Shown here: piece after piece, positions 1 through 9,268 of the stretch
Numbering within the stretch: position 1 is the first letter of the stretch
How the letters are laid out: each line of letters opens with the position of its first letter
NCBI RefSeq assembly: GCF_025548535.1
Contig: NZ_JAJLQW010000001.1
Coordinates: 1-64,000, forward strand
Direction of reading: 5' to 3'
From: Undibacterium sp. Jales W-56
Lineage (GTDB): Bacteria; Pseudomonadota; Gammaproteobacteria; Burkholderiales; Burkholderiaceae_D
DNA: 64,000 nt
Program-made: the position numbers and the translations under genes
The notes under the pieces: model-generated
What the model saw: the letters and a program-made list of their open reading frames with translations, nothing else
What the model was told of the DNA's origin: nothing
The model's database searches: none

Positions 1-11
1 AAACTTTTTGA

Positions 12-17
12 TATAAT
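12..17 (+). promoter_or_regulatory. Possible -10 box of the rpsJ promoter
   Basis: A perfect TATAAT lies 79 nt upstream of the rpsJ start. A -35 box at normal spacing would fall before the window, so only half of the promoter can be judged. It could serve rpsJ, separated from an upstream gene (tuf in related genomes, not visible here). Confidence 0.35.
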
Positions 18-45
18 CGTAGTTTCGCTCTTTGTTTAAAAAAAT

Positions 46-74
46 GCTGCAGGTAAGAAAAAATTGCCTGCAGC
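46..74 (+). other. Hairpin in the rpsJ leader
   Basis: An 11-bp stem (46-56 with 64-74, one G-U pair) encloses a 7-nt A-rich loop and is followed by CCGTTCTTTTT. It resembles a weak intrinsic terminator or attenuator just before the rpsJ ribosome-binding site. In E. coli the S10 operon is attenuated through L4 binding to its leader; whether this hairpin has that role is unknown. Confidence 0.55.
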
Positions 75-95
75 CCGTTCTTTTTAGGAAATATC

Positions 96-410
96 ATGTC
101 TACAAATCAAAAAATCCGTATCCGCTTGAAAGCATTTGATTACAAGTTGATCGACCAATCTGCACTCGAAATCGTAGAAACAGCAAAACGTACTGGCGCA
201 GTTGTTAAAGGCCCGGTTCCTTTGCCAACGCGTATACAACGTTTCGACGTTCTGCGTTCCCCGCACGTGAACAAAACTTCCCGTGACCAGTTCGAAATCC
301 GCACTCACCAACGCCTGATGGATATTGTTGATCCTACAGATAAAACCGTTGATGCATTGATGAAACTGGACTTGCCAGCTGGTGTCGACGTAGAAATCAA
401 ACTGCAATAA
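96..410 (+). CDS. rpsJ: 30S ribosomal protein S10 (uS10)
   Basis: S10 sits in the 30S head and, as NusE, also joins antitermination complexes with NusB and NusG. The 104-aa length and the [20 protein letters not shown] opening are full-length bacterial S10. An AGGA-like ribosome-binding site stands a few bases before the ATG. It is the first gene of the ribosomal cluster, but 179 bp separate it from rplC, and that gap carries its own promoter. rpsJ may therefore be transcribed partly apart from the rest of the S10 operon, perhaps with upstream genes outside the window. Confidence 0.98.
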   Translation: MSTNQKIRIRLKAFDYKLIDQSALEIVETAKRTGAVVKGPVPLPTRIQRFDVLRSPHVNKTSRDQFEIRTHQRLMDIVDPTDKTVDALMKLDLPAGVDVEIKLQ

Positions 411-464
411 TTTTTTCTGAAAATGTCACATACCACAATTTTTGGCATTTTCAAATAAATAGTC

Positions 465-493
465 TTGTGAAATAAAATTTTGCAGGCTATAAT
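465..493 (+). promoter_or_regulatory. Promoter for rplC and the downstream S10 operon
   Basis: TTGTGA (465-470) and TATAAT (488-493) are separated by exactly 17 nt, a strong sigma-70 type match. The predicted transcript starts near 500, about 90 nt before rplC, and begins with the paired hairpins at 507-549. This is an unusual place for an S10 operon promoter, since in E. coli it lies upstream of rpsJ. Confidence 0.75.
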
Positions 494-506
494 CGAAGGC
501 TTAGAT

Positions 507-549
507 ATAGGTCAGCTTCGGCTGGCCTATCCGTTTAAGTTTTTTAAAC
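507..549 (+). promoter_or_regulatory. UUCG-capped leader hairpin plus second hairpin before rplC
   Basis: A 10-bp stem (507-516 with 521-530) is closed by a C(UUCG)G tetraloop, one of the most stable RNA loops. A second 6-bp stem (533-538 with 544-549) follows at once with a T-rich loop. There is no clean U-run, so a leader regulatory structure is as likely as a terminator for rpsJ. Autoregulation by L4 is a hypothesis taken from E. coli. Confidence 0.6.
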
Positions 550-589
550 AGTCAGCCCCACCCAATCGTAGGTGGGAATGGAGAAAACA

Positions 590-1246
590 ATGAGCTTGGG
601 CCTTGTTGGTCGCAAGGTTGGTATGATGCGTATCTTTACTGATGATGGTGATTCAATTCCAGTCACAGTTTTAGATGTATCTAACAATCGCGTGACACAA
701 ATCAAAACTCCTGACACAGACGGTTATTCCGCTGTTCAGGTAACTTTCGGTCAGCGCCGTGCATCCCGTGTAACAAAAGCGGCTGCAGGTCACCTCGCAA
801 AAGCAGGTGTTGAAGCTGGTACTGTCTTAAAAGAATTCCGTGTCGATGCTGTTAAAGCTGCTGAATTGAAGGCGGGCGATGTTGTGCCTATCGGTCTGTT
901 CGAAGCTGGTCAAAAAGTAGACGTGCAAGGTGTAACGATTGGTAAGGGCTATGCCGGTACCATCAAGCGCCATCACTTCTCTTCTGGTCGCGCAACTCAC
1001 GGTAACTCACGTTCGCATAACGTACCTGGTTCTATCGGTATGGCGCAGGATCCAGGTCGTGTATTTCCTGGTAAGCGCATGACCGGTCACCTGGGTGATG
1101 CTACTCGCACAGTGCAAAATCTGGAAATCGCTCGCGTTGACGCTGAGCGCCAGTTGTTGCTGGTGAAGGGTGCTGTGCCGGGTGCGAAAAATGGTCAGGT
1201 GATTGTATCTCCTGCTATTAAAGTTAAAGCAAAGAAGGGGGCTTAA
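590..1246 (+). CDS. rplC: 50S ribosomal protein L3 (uL3)
   Basis: L3 is an early assembly protein whose loop reaches the peptidyl-transferase centre. The 218-aa reading starts at ATG 590 ([11 protein letters not shown]), with GGAG six bases upstream. Earlier in-frame GTG 572 and ATG 578 lie in or before that site and would add residues absent from the family. Gln153 in the GSIG-MAQ segment aligns with E. coli Gln150, the residue methylated by PrmB. rplD follows after 3 nt. Confidence 0.97.
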   Translation: MSLGLVGRKVGMMRIFTDDGDSIPVTVLDVSNNRVTQIKTPDTDGYSAVQVTFGQRRASRVTKAAAGHLAKAGVEAGTVLKEFRVDAVKAAELKAGDVVPIGLFEAGQKVDVQGVTIGKGYAGTIKRHHFSSGRATHGNSRSHNVPGSIGMAQDPGRVFPGKRMTGHLGDATRTVQNLEIARVDAERQLLLVKGAVPGAKNGQVIVSPAIKVKAKKGA

Positions 1247-1249
1247 TCT

Positions 1250-1873
1250 ATGGAACTGAAGCTCCTAAACGAACAAGGTCAAGCGGCGTCTAACGTTGCT
1301 GCTCCTGATACTATTTTCGGTCGTGATTACAACGAAGCTTTGATTCATCAAGTGGTTGTTGCTTTTCAAGCGAATGCTCGTAGCGGCAATCGTAAACAAA
1401 AAGATCGTGAAGAAGTCCATCACACAACCAAGAAGCCTTGGCGTCAAAAAGGTACTGGTCGTGCTCGTGCCGGTATGTCCTCTTCCCCGCTGTGGCGCGG
1501 AGGTGGTCGTATATTCCCGAACTCGCCTGATGAGAATTTCTCTCACAAAGTTAACAAAAAGATGTATCGCGCAGGTATCTGCTCGATCCTGTCTCAGTTG
1601 GCTCGTGAAGGTCGTTTGAATGTAGTTGATACTTTGGCTGTTGATGCTCCGAAGACAAAATTATTGTCCGACAAGCTGAAAGCCATGGGTTGCCTGGATT
1701 CAGTGTTGATTATCACTGAAGAATTCAACGAAAACCTGATGTTGGCCGCTCGCAATCTGGTGAATGTTTTGGTCGTTGAGCCACGCTACGCTGATCCGGT
1801 TTCTTTGGTGTTCTATAAGAAAGTGTTGATCACTAAGCCGGCATTGGCAAAGATTGAGGAGATGCTGGCATGA
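1250..1873 (+). CDS. rplD: 50S ribosomal protein L4 (uL4)
   Basis: L4 lines part of the exit tunnel; in E. coli it also represses its own operon. The 207-aa product carries the basic loop rich in [15 protein letters not shown] and the following [12 protein letters not shown] segment, diagnostic of the family. Its stop overlaps the rplW start by 4 nt (ATGA), implying translational coupling. If the leader before rplC is regulatory, this protein is the obvious ligand to test. Confidence 0.97.
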   Translation: MELKLLNEQGQAASNVAAPDTIFGRDYNEALIHQVVVAFQANARSGNRKQKDREEVHHTTKKPWRQKGTGRARAGMSSSPLWRGGGRIFPNSPDENFSHKVNKKMYRAGICSILSQLAREGRLNVVDTLAVDAPKTKLLSDKLKAMGCLDSVLIITEEFNENLMLAARNLVNVLVVEPRYADPVSLVFYKKVLITKPALAKIEEMLA

Positions 1874-2184
1874 ACGCATTAGTTAAGCATAGCGAAGAGC
1901 GCCTGATGAAGGTGTTGCTGGCTCCGGTGATTTCTGAAAAAGCAACTATGGTTGCTGAAAAGAATGAACAAGTAGTTTTCCTGGTTACTCCGGATGCTAC
2001 TAAGCCAGAAATTAAAGCCGCCGTGGAATTGCTGTTCAAGGTTCAAGTTGAATCTGTTCAAGTGGCAAATCGCCAGGGTAAACAAAAACGTACCGGTAGA
2101 TTTAATGGTCGTCGCAATCATACAAGACGTGCTTTTGTATGCTTGAAGCCGGGCCAGGAAATCAACTTCACTGAGGGGGCATAA
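1870..2184 (+). CDS. rplW: 50S ribosomal protein L23 (uL23)
   Basis: L23 sits at the tunnel exit and is the docking site for trigger factor and SRP. The 104-aa protein includes the family segment [17 protein letters not shown] and a basic C-terminal half. The ATG at 1870 overlaps the rplD stop; an internal Met13 could be argued, but the N-terminal HSEERLMK is usual in Burkholderiales. rplB starts 2 nt after the stop, with its ribosome-binding site inside this gene. Confidence 0.97.
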   Translation: MNALVKHSEERLMKVLLAPVISEKATMVAEKNEQVVFLVTPDATKPEIKAAVELLFKVQVESVQVANRQGKQKRTGRFNGRRNHTRRAFVCLKPGQEINFTEGA

Positions 2185-2186
2185 GC

Positions 2187-3014
2187 ATGGCACTCGTTAA
2201 GATGAAGCCAACCTCACCAGGTCGTCGCGGTATGGTGAAAGTGGTAACTGAAGGCCTGTATAAAGGTCGTCCGTTTGCTGCTCTGTTGGAAAAGAAATCA
2301 AAAACTGCTGGCCGTAATAATAACGGTCACATCACTACCCGTCATATCGGTGGTGGTCATAAGCAGCATTATCGTCTGGTTGACTTTAAGCGCAACAAAG
2401 ATGGTATTCCTGCAAAAGTTGAGCGTATTGAATACGATCCTAATCGTACAGCCCACATTGCTTTGTTGTGCTACGCGGATGGTGAGCGTCAATACATCAT
2501 TGCAACTAAAGGTATGGCTGTCGGTGATCAGGTAATGAACGGCTCGCAAGCGTCGATCAAATCCGGTAACTGTTTGCCAATCCGCAATATTCCAGTTGGT
2601 ACGACGATGCATTGCGTCGAAATGTTGCCAGGCAAAGGTGCGCAGATTGCACGTACAGCCGGTGCTGGTGTTGTGTTGATGGCGCGTGACGGTACTTATG
2701 CGCAGGTTCGTTTGCGTTCCGGTGAAGTTCGCCGCATTCACATCGAATGCCGTGCAACGATCGGTGAAGTGGGTAACGGCGAGCACAATTTGCGTAAGAT
2801 TGGTAAAGCTGGTGCGATGCGTTGGCGCGGTGTTCGTCCTACCGTTCGCGGTGTGGTCATGAACCCGGTCGATCACCCGCATGGTGGTGGTGAAGGTAAA
2901 ACAGCAGCCGGCCGTCATCCAGTATCGCCATGGGGTCAACAGACCAAGGGTAAGAAGACACGTCGCAACAAGCGTACTACTTCGATGATCGTCTCACGCC
3001 GTGGTAAGAAATAA
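2187..3014 (+). CDS. rplB: 50S ribosomal protein L2 (uL2)
   Basis: L2 binds 23S rRNA domain IV and is needed for subunit association and peptidyl transfer. The 275-aa protein shows the [10 protein letters not shown] opening, the [14 protein letters not shown] core and the C-terminal [12 protein letters not shown] segment that holds the conserved histidine near the active centre. Length is standard, and rpsS follows after 10 nt. Confidence 0.98.
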   Translation: MALVKMKPTSPGRRGMVKVVTEGLYKGRPFAALLEKKSKTAGRNNNGHITTRHIGGGHKQHYRLVDFKRNKDGIPAKVERIEYDPNRTAHIALLCYADGERQYIIATKGMAVGDQVMNGSQASIKSGNCLPIRNIPVGTTMHCVEMLPGKGAQIARTAGAGVVLMARDGTYAQVRLRSGEVRRIHIECRATIGEVGNGEHNLRKIGKAGAMRWRGVRPTVRGVVMNPVDHPHGGGEGKTAAGRHPVSPWGQQTKGKKTRRNKRTTSMIVSRRGKK

Positions 3015-3024
3015 GGGATAACAC

Positions 3025-3300
3025 ATGACACGTTCAGCGAAAAAAGGGCCGTTTTGCGACGCCCACTTGGTGAAAAAAGTCGAAACTGCGCAAGCAACTA
3101 AAGACAAAAAGCCAATCAAGACATGGTCACGCCGTTCGACAATTATGCCGGACTTCATTGGCCTGACGATCGCGGTACACAACGGCAAGCAACACGTGCC
3201 GGTATATGTATCCGAAAACATGGTTGGTCACAAACTTGGCGAATTCGCGTTGACTCGTACGTTCAAGGGTCACGCCGCCGATAAAAAGGCTAAGAGATAG
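3025..3300 (+). CDS. rpsS: 30S ribosomal protein S19 (uS19)
   Basis: S19 pairs with S13 in the 30S head near the A site. The 91-aa protein has the family features: basic N-terminus ([10 protein letters not shown]), [14 protein letters not shown] and the C-terminal [12 protein letters not shown]. Five bases separate it from rplV. Confidence 0.97.
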   Translation: MTRSAKKGPFCDAHLVKKVETAQATKDKKPIKTWSRRSTIMPDFIGLTIAVHNGKQHVPVYVSENMVGHKLGEFALTRTFKGHAADKKAKR

Positions 3301-3305
3301 GTGCA

Positions 3306-3638
3306 ATGATGGAAACTAAAGCAATTCTGCGCGGTGTGCGTCTGTCTGAGCAAAAAGGTCGCCTGGTGGCTGACCTGATTCGCGGTAAAAAAGTAGATCA
3401 AGCATTGAATATCTTGGCCTTCAGCCCGAAAAAAGGCGCAACAATCATCAAGAAAGTGTTGGAGTCTGCAATTGCAAACGCCGAGCACAATGATGGCGCC
3501 GACATCGATGAGTTGAAAGTAAAGACTATCTATGTTGAAAAAGGTACGATCCTGAAGCGCTTCACAGCACGCGCCAAGGGTCGTGGTGATCGTATCTCTA
3601 AACAATCCTGTCACATTTACGTGACTGTCGGTAATTAA
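3306..3638 (+). CDS. rplV: 50S ribosomal protein L22 (uL22)
   Basis: L22 contributes the beta-hairpin that narrows the peptide exit tunnel, a site of macrolide-resistance changes. The 110-aa product includes [16 protein letters not shown] and the hairpin region around [17 protein letters not shown]. Two adjacent ATGs (3306, 3309) can serve as start; the second gives a better distance to the upstream AGG, so the first Met may not be used. Confidence 0.96.
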   Translation: MMETKAILRGVRLSEQKGRLVADLIRGKKVDQALNILAFSPKKGATIIKKVLESAIANAEHNDGADIDELKVKTIYVEKGTILKRFTARAKGRGDRISKQSCHIYVTVGN

Positions 3639-3647
3639 GGAGTCACG

Positions 3648-4487
3648 ATGGGACAGAAGATACATCCAACTGGTTTTCGTCTGGCGGTAACACGTAACTG
3701 GTCATCACGCTGGTATGCAGGCAATGGTAACTTTGCTTCCATGCTCGGTGAAGATCTGAAGGTGCGTGCTTACCTGAAGAAAAAACTGAAAAACGCCTCA
3801 GTAGGTCGTATCACTATTGAGCGTCCGGCTAAAAACGCCCGCATTACTATTTACAGCTCCCGTCCAGGTGTTGTGATCGGTAAAAAAGGCGAAGATATTG
3901 AAGTGTTGAAAGTCGAACTGGCGAAGATCATGGGCGTGCCTGTGCATGTCAATATCGAAGAAATCCGCAAGCCAGAAATCGATGCTCAACTGATCGCTGA
4001 TTCTATCGCTCAGCAACTCGAAAAACGCATCATGTTCCGCCGCGCCATGAAGCGTGCGATGCAAAATGCCATGCGTCTGGGTGCTAAGGGTATCAAGATC
4101 ATGTCCGGCGGTCGTTTGAACGGCATCGAAATCGCTCGTAAAGAATGGTATCGCGAAGGCCGTGTGCCTCTGCATACTTTGCGCGCTGATATCGATTACG
4201 GCTTCGGCGAAGCATCGACAACCTACGGCATTATTGGCGTTAAGGTTTGGGTTTACAAAGGTGATCGTTTAGCCAATGGCGACGCACCAGTGATTGAATC
4301 CACTCCAGAAGACGACAAAAAACGTCGTGGTCCGCGTCGTGACGATGGCAAGCCAAATAGCCGTCCTCGCACTAAGCGCCCAGAAGGACAAAACACACCC
4401 GGTACAGCAGCAGCTCCAGCAGCCAAACGTGCGCGCACTAAGGCAGATGGCGTAGCGGCAGCACCGGCTGAGAAAGCAGGAGAATAA
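3648..4487 (+). CDS. rpsC: 30S ribosomal protein S3 (uS3)
   Basis: S3 lines the mRNA entry channel and has helicase-related function with S4 and S5. The 279-aa protein carries a KH domain with a GKKG loop (VIGKKGEDI, about residues 75-83) and the C-terminal S3 domain. After about residue 220 comes a low-complexity tail rich in Arg, Lys, Pro and Ala, longer than E. coli S3 (233 aa). Such a tail is common in Burkholderiales. rplP begins 2 nt later. Confidence 0.97.
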   Translation: MGQKIHPTGFRLAVTRNWSSRWYAGNGNFASMLGEDLKVRAYLKKKLKNASVGRITIERPAKNARITIYSSRPGVVIGKKGEDIEVLKVELAKIMGVPVHVNIEEIRKPEIDAQLIADSIAQQLEKRIMFRRAMKRAMQNAMRLGAKGIKIMSGGRLNGIEIARKEWYREGRVPLHTLRADIDYGFGEASTTYGIIGVKVWVYKGDRLANGDAPVIESTPEDDKKRRGPRRDDGKPNSRPRTKRPEGQNTPGTAAAPAAKRARTKADGVAAAPAEKAGE

Positions 4488-4489
4488 TC

Positions 4490-4909
4490 ATGCTGCAACC
4501 AGCACGCAGAAAGTATCGTAAAGAACAAAAAGGTCGCAACAAGGGGATTTCACATTCTCGCGGCACGGCTGTTTCTTTTGGTGAGTTTGGTCTGAAGGCG
4601 GTTGGCCGTGGTCGTATTACTGCGCGTCAAATCGAAGCTGCACGTCGTGCTATGACTCGTCATATCAAACGTGGTGGCCGTATCTGGATCCGTATTTTCC
4701 CAGACAAGCCAATCTCCCAAAAACCAGCAGAAGTTCGTATGGGTAATGGTAAAGGTAATCCTGAGTACTACGTTGCTGAGATTCAGCCAGGCAAAATGTT
4801 GTACGAAATGGATGGCGTTGATGAAGCGCTGGCACGCGAGGCGTTTCGCCTGGCTGCAGCTAAACTGCCGTTATTGACTACGTTCGTCGTGCGTCAAGTC
4901 GGCCAATAA
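4490..4909 (+). CDS. rplP: 50S ribosomal protein L16 (uL16)
   Basis: L16 contacts A-site tRNA and is needed late in 50S assembly. The 139-aa sequence has the basic start [16 protein letters not shown] and the core [19 protein letters not shown], which includes the Arg region hydroxylated by YcfD-type oxygenases in E. coli. The next gene, rpmC, is 12 nt downstream. Confidence 0.97.
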   Translation: MLQPARRKYRKEQKGRNKGISHSRGTAVSFGEFGLKAVGRGRITARQIEAARRAMTRHIKRGGRIWIRIFPDKPISQKPAEVRMGNGKGNPEYYVAEIQPGKMLYEMDGVDEALAREAFRLAAAKLPLLTTFVVRQVGQ

Positions 4910-4921
4910 TAGGAGTTGTAA

Positions 4922-5113
4922 ATGAAAGTATCTGAACTCCAAGGTAAGGATCAGGCGGCTTTGACGAAAGAACTGAATGAATTGCTGAAGGCTCAGTTCA
5001 GCTTGCGCATGCAAATTGCTACGCAACAGCTGAACAATACTTCACAATTGAAAAAAGTTCGTCGCGACATCGCACGCGTAAAAACTGTCATGAATCAGAA
5101 GGATGCCAAATAA
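4922..5113 (+). CDS. rpmC: 50S ribosomal protein L29 (uL29)
   Basis: L29 is a small helical protein beside L23 at the tunnel exit. The 63-aa product begins [10 protein letters not shown] and contains the family stretch [17 protein letters not shown] followed by a basic helix. A GGAG site precedes the ATG. The stop overlaps the rpsQ start by one base (TAATG). Confidence 0.96.
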   Translation: MKVSELQGKDQAALTKELNELLKAQFSLRMQIATQQLNNTSQLKKVRRDIARVKTVMNQKDAK

Positions 5114-5397
5114 TGAACGATCAAGCGAATGTTCAAACAAAAGTGGCATTGAAGCGCACATTGATTGGCAAGGTTGTTTCCGACAAGATGGACAAGACCG
5201 TTACGGTGGTCGTTGAACGTCACGTCAAGCATCCTTTGTATGGCAAAATCATCGTCCGTACTAACAAGTACCATGCACACGATGAAGCAAACCAGGCAAA
5301 GGCAGGCGACACTGTTGAAATTCAAGAAGGCCGTCCAATCTCCAAGACTAAAGCTTGGACAGTGACACGTGTGGTTCAAGTTGCTCAAGTTTTATAA
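5113..5397 (+). CDS. rpsQ: 30S ribosomal protein S17 (uS17)
   Basis: S17 is a primary 16S rRNA binder of OB fold. The 94-aa protein has the family core [22 protein letters not shown] and the C-terminal ISKTKAW segment. It is the last gene of the S10 segment; a 243-bp spacer with a promoter separates it from rplN. Confidence 0.96.
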   Translation: MNDQANVQTKVALKRTLIGKVVSDKMDKTVTVVVERHVKHPLYGKIIVRTNKYHAHDEANQAKAGDTVEIQEGRPISKTKAWTVTRVVQVAQVL

Positions 5398-5640
5398 AGT
5401 TATTGCACAAATCGCTTTTTGATGTAATAATAGCTGGCTGTCATTTGCAAATCTTGTAAGTGGCAGCCTAAATGCCTTTCGCAGCATTAAGATTTGTTGT
5501 GAAAGTAATTAAAAAATTCGTCCACCTAATCAGTTGGCTCGTGCATTGTTTGTTGTGTATTGGGTTGGCTGGCGGGACCAAGACTGACTACAGATTTGCA
5601 TCGTGCGGATTATGTGGATTAAGTTGGGAAAGAGAACATT
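5398..5640 (+). other. rpsQ-rplN spacer carrying the spc promoter and leader
   Basis: This 243-bp stretch has no convincing gene. It holds a promoter (5403-5431), an 8-bp hairpin (5436-5443 with 5461-5468) and a long remaining leader. A 67-codon ORF from 5472 runs into rplN in another frame and has no good ribosome-binding site, so I do not call it. Confidence 0.7.
5403..5431 (+). promoter_or_regulatory. Promoter of the spc segment
   Basis: TTGCAC (5403-5408), a 17-nt spacer and AATAAT (5426-5431), with TG one base before the -10 box (extended -10). The position just upstream of rplN matches the E. coli spc promoter. It implies a leader of about 200 nt before rplN. Confidence 0.65.
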
Positions 5641-6009
5641 ATGATTCAAACAGAAAGCCGGCTGGAAGTGGCTGACAACACTGGTGCGCGTGAAGTATTG
5701 TGCATTAAGGTGTTGGGCGGCTCCAAGCGTCGTTATGCGGGTATTGGTGATGTTATTAAGGTCACTGTGAAATCTGCTGCTCCTCGCGGTCGTGTAAAAA
5801 AAGGTGAGATTTACAACGCAGTTGTTGTGAGAACTGCCAAGGGTGTTCGTCGTCAAGACGGTTCCCTGGTGAAGTTTGATAGCAATGCTGCAGTTTTGTT
5901 AAATGCAAAGCTTGAGCCTATCGGAACTCGTATTTTCGGCCCAGTAACACGCGAACTGCGTACTGAGCGCTTCATGAAAATCGTTTCGCTTGCTCCAGAA
6001 GTGCTGTAA
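5641..6009 (+). CDS. rplN: 50S ribosomal protein L14 (uL14)
   Basis: L14 forms bridge B8 to the 30S subunit and is the binding site of RsfS. The 122-aa sequence starts [19 protein letters not shown] and contains [17 protein letters not shown], both diagnostic. It opens the spc segment. A GGGAAAGAG purine stretch precedes the ATG. Confidence 0.97.
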   Translation: MIQTESRLEVADNTGAREVLCIKVLGGSKRRYAGIGDVIKVTVKSAAPRGRVKKGEIYNAVVVRTAKGVRRQDGSLVKFDSNAAVLLNAKLEPIGTRIFGPVTRELRTERFMKIVSLAPEVL

Positions 6010-6018
6010 GGGAACGTC

Positions 6019-6333
6019 ATGAGCAAAATTCGTAAAAACGACGAAGTCATCGTCTTGACGGGTAAAGACAAAGGTAAGCGTGGTCAGGTGCAGCAATGCG
6101 TTAATGCTGACTACGTTGTTGTCGCAGGTGTGAATGTCGCTAAAAAAGCGACTAAGCCTAACCCAATGACTGGCGCAGTTGGTGGCATCGTTGATAAATT
6201 GATGCCGATTCATGTTTCCAATGTGGCGTTGTTCAACGCTGCATCTGGCAAGGCAGACCGTGTAGGCTTGAAGATAGTGGATGGTAAGAAAGTCCGTATC
6301 TATAAGTCGACTGGCGAAGTTGTGAAGGCATAA
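6019..6333 (+). CDS. rplX: 50S ribosomal protein L24 (uL24)
   Basis: L24 is an assembly initiator for 50S. The 104-aa protein carries the KOW motif ([19 protein letters not shown], residues 6-24) and the [12 protein letters not shown] segment. rplE follows after 4 nt. Confidence 0.97.
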   Translation: MSKIRKNDEVIVLTGKDKGKRGQVQQCVNADYVVVAGVNVAKKATKPNPMTGAVGGIVDKLMPIHVSNVALFNAASGKADRVGLKIVDGKKVRIYKSTGEVVKA

Positions 6334-6337
6334 CATC

Positions 6338-6877
6338 ATGGCCCGTCTACAAGCATTTTATAAAGAAAAAGTTGTTGCTGATTTGACAGAGAAATTCTCT
6401 TATAAATCATCAATGGAAGTGCCTCGTATCTTGAAAATTACCCTGAACATGGGTTTGTCAGAAGCAATTGCTGACAAGAAGATCATTGAGCACGCTGTTG
6501 GTGATTTGACGAAAATTGCTGGTCAAAAGCCCGTGGTCACCAAAGCGCGTAAAGCGATTGCTGGCTTCAAAATTCGTGAAGGCTATCCAATCGGTTGTAT
6601 GGTGACTTTGCGTGGCGCTCAAATGTATGAATTCCTGGATCGTTTCATTACCGTGGCCTTGCCGCGTGTACGTGACTTCCGTGGTGTGTCTGGTCGTGCG
6701 TTTGATGGTCGTGGTAACTACAATATCGGCGTCAAGGAACAGATCATTTTCCCTGAAATCGAGTACGACAAGATCGACGCGCTGCGTGGTATGAATATCA
6801 GTATCACGACGACAGCAAAGACCGACGAAGAAGCGAAAGCCCTTCTCGCCGCATTTAAATTCCCGTTCAGAAACTGA
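6338..6877 (+). CDS. rplE: 50S ribosomal protein L5 (uL5)
   Basis: L5 binds 5S rRNA and contacts P-site tRNA. The 179-aa product begins [16 protein letters not shown] and shows [36 protein letters not shown] and RDFRGV, all family hallmarks. In E. coli, S8 represses spc at the mRNA region around this gene; I did not establish the equivalent structure here. Confidence 0.97.
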   Translation: MARLQAFYKEKVVADLTEKFSYKSSMEVPRILKITLNMGLSEAIADKKIIEHAVGDLTKIAGQKPVVTKARKAIAGFKIREGYPIGCMVTLRGAQMYEFLDRFITVALPRVRDFRGVSGRAFDGRGNYNIGVKEQIIFPEIEYDKIDALRGMNISITTTAKTDEEAKALLAAFKFPFRN

Positions 6878-6884
6878 GGTCGCC

Positions 6885-7190
6885 ATGGCAAAATTGGCAC
6901 TGATTAATCGTGAGCAAAAGCGTGCAGATCTGGTGAAGAAATTCGCTGGCAAACGCGCCGAATTGAAGGCCATCATTGATGACCAATCAAAATCTGAGGA
7001 AGAGCGTTATGAAGCTCGCCTCAAATTGCAGGCATTGCCACGTAATTCCAATCCGACACGTCAGCGCAATCGCTGCGCTTTGACAGGTCGTCCACGTGGA
7101 ACATTCCGTAAATTCGGTTTGGGCCGTATTAAACTCCGTGAAGTCGCCATGCGTGGTGAAGTTCCGGGTATGACTAAAGCCAGCTGGTAA
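6885..7190 (+). CDS. rpsN: 30S ribosomal protein S14 (uS14), zinc-free form
   Basis: S14 is a late-binding protein of the 30S head. At 101 aa it is the long form, and the zinc-ribbon CxxC pairs of the short S14 are absent, so it does not bind zinc. The C-terminal [19 protein letters not shown] and [18 protein letters not shown] segments are typical. Confidence 0.97.
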   Translation: MAKLALINREQKRADLVKKFAGKRAELKAIIDDQSKSEEERYEARLKLQALPRNSNPTRQRNRCALTGRPRGTFRKFGLGRIKLREVAMRGEVPGMTKASW

Positions 7191-7204
7191 TAGGAGAATA
7201 TGCA

Positions 7205-7600
7205 ATGAGTATGAGCGATCCTATCGCCGATATGCTGACCCGCATCCGTAATGCGCAAGTTGTTCAAAAGACTGCCGTTGCGATGCCATCTTCTAAAGTA
7301 AAGATTGCAATTGCAAACGTACTTAAAGATGAAGGTTACATTGAGGATTTCGCAGTTGTTGAAGCTGCCGGTAAATCCGAATTGAAAATCGGTTTGAAAT
7401 ATTATGCAGGGCGTCCTGTTATTGAGCGCTTGGAACGTGTTTCACGTCCTGGTCTCCGTATTTACAAAGGTAAAGACGAGATCCCAAGTGTGATGAACGG
7501 TTTGGGAGTGGCGATTGTTTCCACACCAAAAGGCGTCATGACTGACCGCAAAGCGCGCGCAACCGGTGTCGGTGGCGAAGTAATTTGCTACGTCGCCTAA
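7205..7600 (+). CDS. rpsH: 30S ribosomal protein S8 (uS8)
   Basis: S8 binds helix 21 of 16S rRNA and, in E. coli, represses the spc operon. The 131-aa protein begins [18 protein letters not shown] and ends with the conserved GGEVICYVA. Of the ATGs at 7205 and 7211, the first is 8 nt from the AGGAG at 7192-7196 and is preferred. Confidence 0.97.
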   Translation: MSMSDPIADMLTRIRNAQVVQKTAVAMPSSKVKIAIANVLKDEGYIEDFAVVEAAGKSELKIGLKYYAGRPVIERLERVSRPGLRIYKGKDEIPSVMNGLGVAIVSTPKGVMTDRKARATGVGGEVICYVA

Positions 7601-7610
7601 GGAGTGCAAG

Positions 7611-8144
7611 ATGTCACGAGTAGGTAAAATGCCAATCGCTTTGCCAGCAGGTGCAGAAGTTAAAATCTCGGCAGAAGCGATTTCAGTAAAAGGCCCAATG
7701 GGCGCGATGACTCAAGGCTTGAATGGCTTGGTCACAGTAGCGAACGATAACGGCACTTTGAGTTTTTCACCAGCCAATGATGGTCGTGAAGCCAATGCAA
7801 TGACAGGTACATTACGTGCCCTGGTCAATAACATGGTGAATGGCGTTACTAAAGGCTTTGAAAGAAAACTCACTTTGGTTGGCGTTGGTTACAAAGCGCA
7901 AGCACAAGGCGACAAATTGAATTTGTCCTTGGGTTTTTCACATCCAGTTGTGCACCAAATGCCGGAAGGCGTAACGTGCGCTACACCAACACCTACTGAA
8001 ATCCTGATCAAAGGGATTAATAAGCAGCAAGTAGGCCAGGTGGCAGCTGAAGTCCGTGCATACCGCAGCCCAGAGCCTTATAAAGGCAAGGGTGTCCGCT
8101 ACGCGGACGAAGTGGTTGTGATTAAAGAAACCAAGAAGAAGTAA
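7611..8144 (+). CDS. rplF: 50S ribosomal protein L6 (uL6)
   Basis: L6 lies near the GTPase-associated centre. The 177-aa product shows the two-fold repeated L6 domain and the signature segment around [17 protein letters not shown] near the C-terminus. Spacing of 10-12 nt to both neighbours fits one transcript. Confidence 0.97.
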   Translation: MSRVGKMPIALPAGAEVKISAEAISVKGPMGAMTQGLNGLVTVANDNGTLSFSPANDGREANAMTGTLRALVNNMVNGVTKGFERKLTLVGVGYKAQAQGDKLNLSLGFSHPVVHQMPEGVTCATPTPTEILIKGINKQQVGQVAAEVRAYRSPEPYKGKGVRYADEVVVIKETKKK

Positions 8145-8156
8145 TAGGGGTTGACG

Positions 8157-8519
8157 ATGGACAAGAAACAATCACGTCTGCGCCGCGCGACTCAAACCCG
8201 TGCCAAGATCGCAGAACTCAAGGTGAACCGCCTGGCGGTACACCGTACGAATCTGCATATCTACGCAAACATCATTGGCCCAGATGCCAAAGTGTTGGCG
8301 TCGGCTTCTACCCTCGAGGCAGAAGTCCGTGCAGAGTTGGCAGCAGCGTCTGGCAATGGTGGCAATGCAGCAGCAGCGACACTGGTCGGCAAGCGCGTTG
8401 CAGAGAAAGCATTGAAAGCAGGGGTTACCGAAGTCGCGTTTGATCGCTCCGGTTTCCGTTACCACGGCCGCATCAAGGCGTTGGCAGAAGCCGCGCGTGA
8501 AGCTGGTCTGAAGTTCTAA
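8157..8519 (+). CDS. rplR: 50S ribosomal protein L18 (uL18)
   Basis: L18 with L5 and L25 carries 5S rRNA into the 50S subunit. I place the start at ATG 8157 ([15 protein letters not shown], 120 aa), with AGGGG six bases upstream; the in-frame TTG at 8151 lies too close to that site. The C-terminal [24 protein letters not shown] is diagnostic. Confidence 0.97.
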   Translation: MDKKQSRLRRATQTRAKIAELKVNRLAVHRTNLHIYANIIGPDAKVLASASTLEAEVRAELAAASGNGGNAAAATLVGKRVAEKALKAGVTEVAFDRSGFRYHGRIKALAEAAREAGLKF

Positions 8520-8531
8520 GGAAAATTCGTC

Positions 8532-9050
8532 ATGGCAAAAATGCAAGCGAAAACGGCAGCCGACAAGCCAGATGATGGCATGCGCGAAAAAATGATCGCG
8601 ATCAACCGTGTAACCAAAGTGGTTAAGGGTGGTCGTATCATGGGTTTCGCAGCACTGACCGTCGTTGGTGACGGCGATGGCCGCATCGGTATGGGTAAGG
8701 GAAAGTCGAAAGAAGTTCCTGTCGCCGTACAAAAAGCAATGGAAGAAGCTCGTCGCAAGATGATCAAGGTGACTTTGAATAACGGCACTCTGCAGCACGC
8801 TGTTACTGGTCGTCATGGCGCATCAAAAGTGATGATCATGCCAGCTAAAGAAGGTACTGGCGTTATTGCGGGCGGTCCAATGCGCGCTATTTTCGAAGTG
8901 TTGGGTGTGGTGAACGTCGTTGCTAAATCGAACGGCTCCACTAATCCATACAATATGGTTCGTGCGACTTTGGACGGTTTGTCCAAAATGAGTACGCCAT
9001 CGGAAATCGCTGCGAAACGTGGCAAGTCCGTTGAAGAAATTCTGGGCTAA
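8532..9050 (+). CDS. rpsE: 30S ribosomal protein S5 (uS5)
   Basis: S5 takes part in decoding accuracy and mRNA unwinding. The 172-aa protein has the S5 dsRBD-like N-terminal domain ([19 protein letters not shown]) with a basic loop, then the [19 protein letters not shown] segment of the C-terminal domain. The rpmD start is 10 nt past the stop. Confidence 0.97.
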   Translation: MAKMQAKTAADKPDDGMREKMIAINRVTKVVKGGRIMGFAALTVVGDGDGRIGMGKGKSKEVPVAVQKAMEEARRKMIKVTLNNGTLQHAVTGRHGASKVMIMPAKEGTGVIAGGPMRAIFEVLGVVNVVAKSNGSTNPYNMVRATLDGLSKMSTPSEIAAKRGKSVEEILG

Positions 9051-9060
9051 GGTGAGCGAA

Positions 9061-9240
9061 ATGACAAAGACAGTAAAAGTAACTTTGGTCAAAGGCCTGA
9101 TCGGGACTCGTGAGTCTCATCGCGCTACAGTCCGTGGGTTGGGTTTGCGTCGTGTGAATTCAGTTTCTGAATTGCAAGACACACCATCCGTACGTGGCAT
9201 GATCAACAAAGTCTCGTATCTTGTGAAGGTTGTATCGTAA
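9061..9240 (+). CDS. rpmD: 50S ribosomal protein L30 (uL30)
   Basis: L30 is a small ferredoxin-like-fold protein of the 50S subunit. The 59-aa reading from ATG 9061 ([20 protein letters not shown]) fits the family exactly. The same frame stays open upstream into rpsE, but those codons overlap rpsE and lack family support. An AGGTGAG purine stretch precedes the ATG. Confidence 0.96.
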   Translation: MTKTVKVTLVKGLIGTRESHRATVRGLGLRRVNSVSELQDTPSVRGMINKVSYLVKVVS

Positions 9241-9268
9241 GCCGTCAGGGTTGCGATCGGAGCAAATT

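Noticed and set aside
5472-5675. 67-codon plus ORF in the rpsQ-rplN spacer
   Set aside because: It overlaps rplN in another frame, lacks a ribosome-binding site, and has the composition of a leader rather than a protein.
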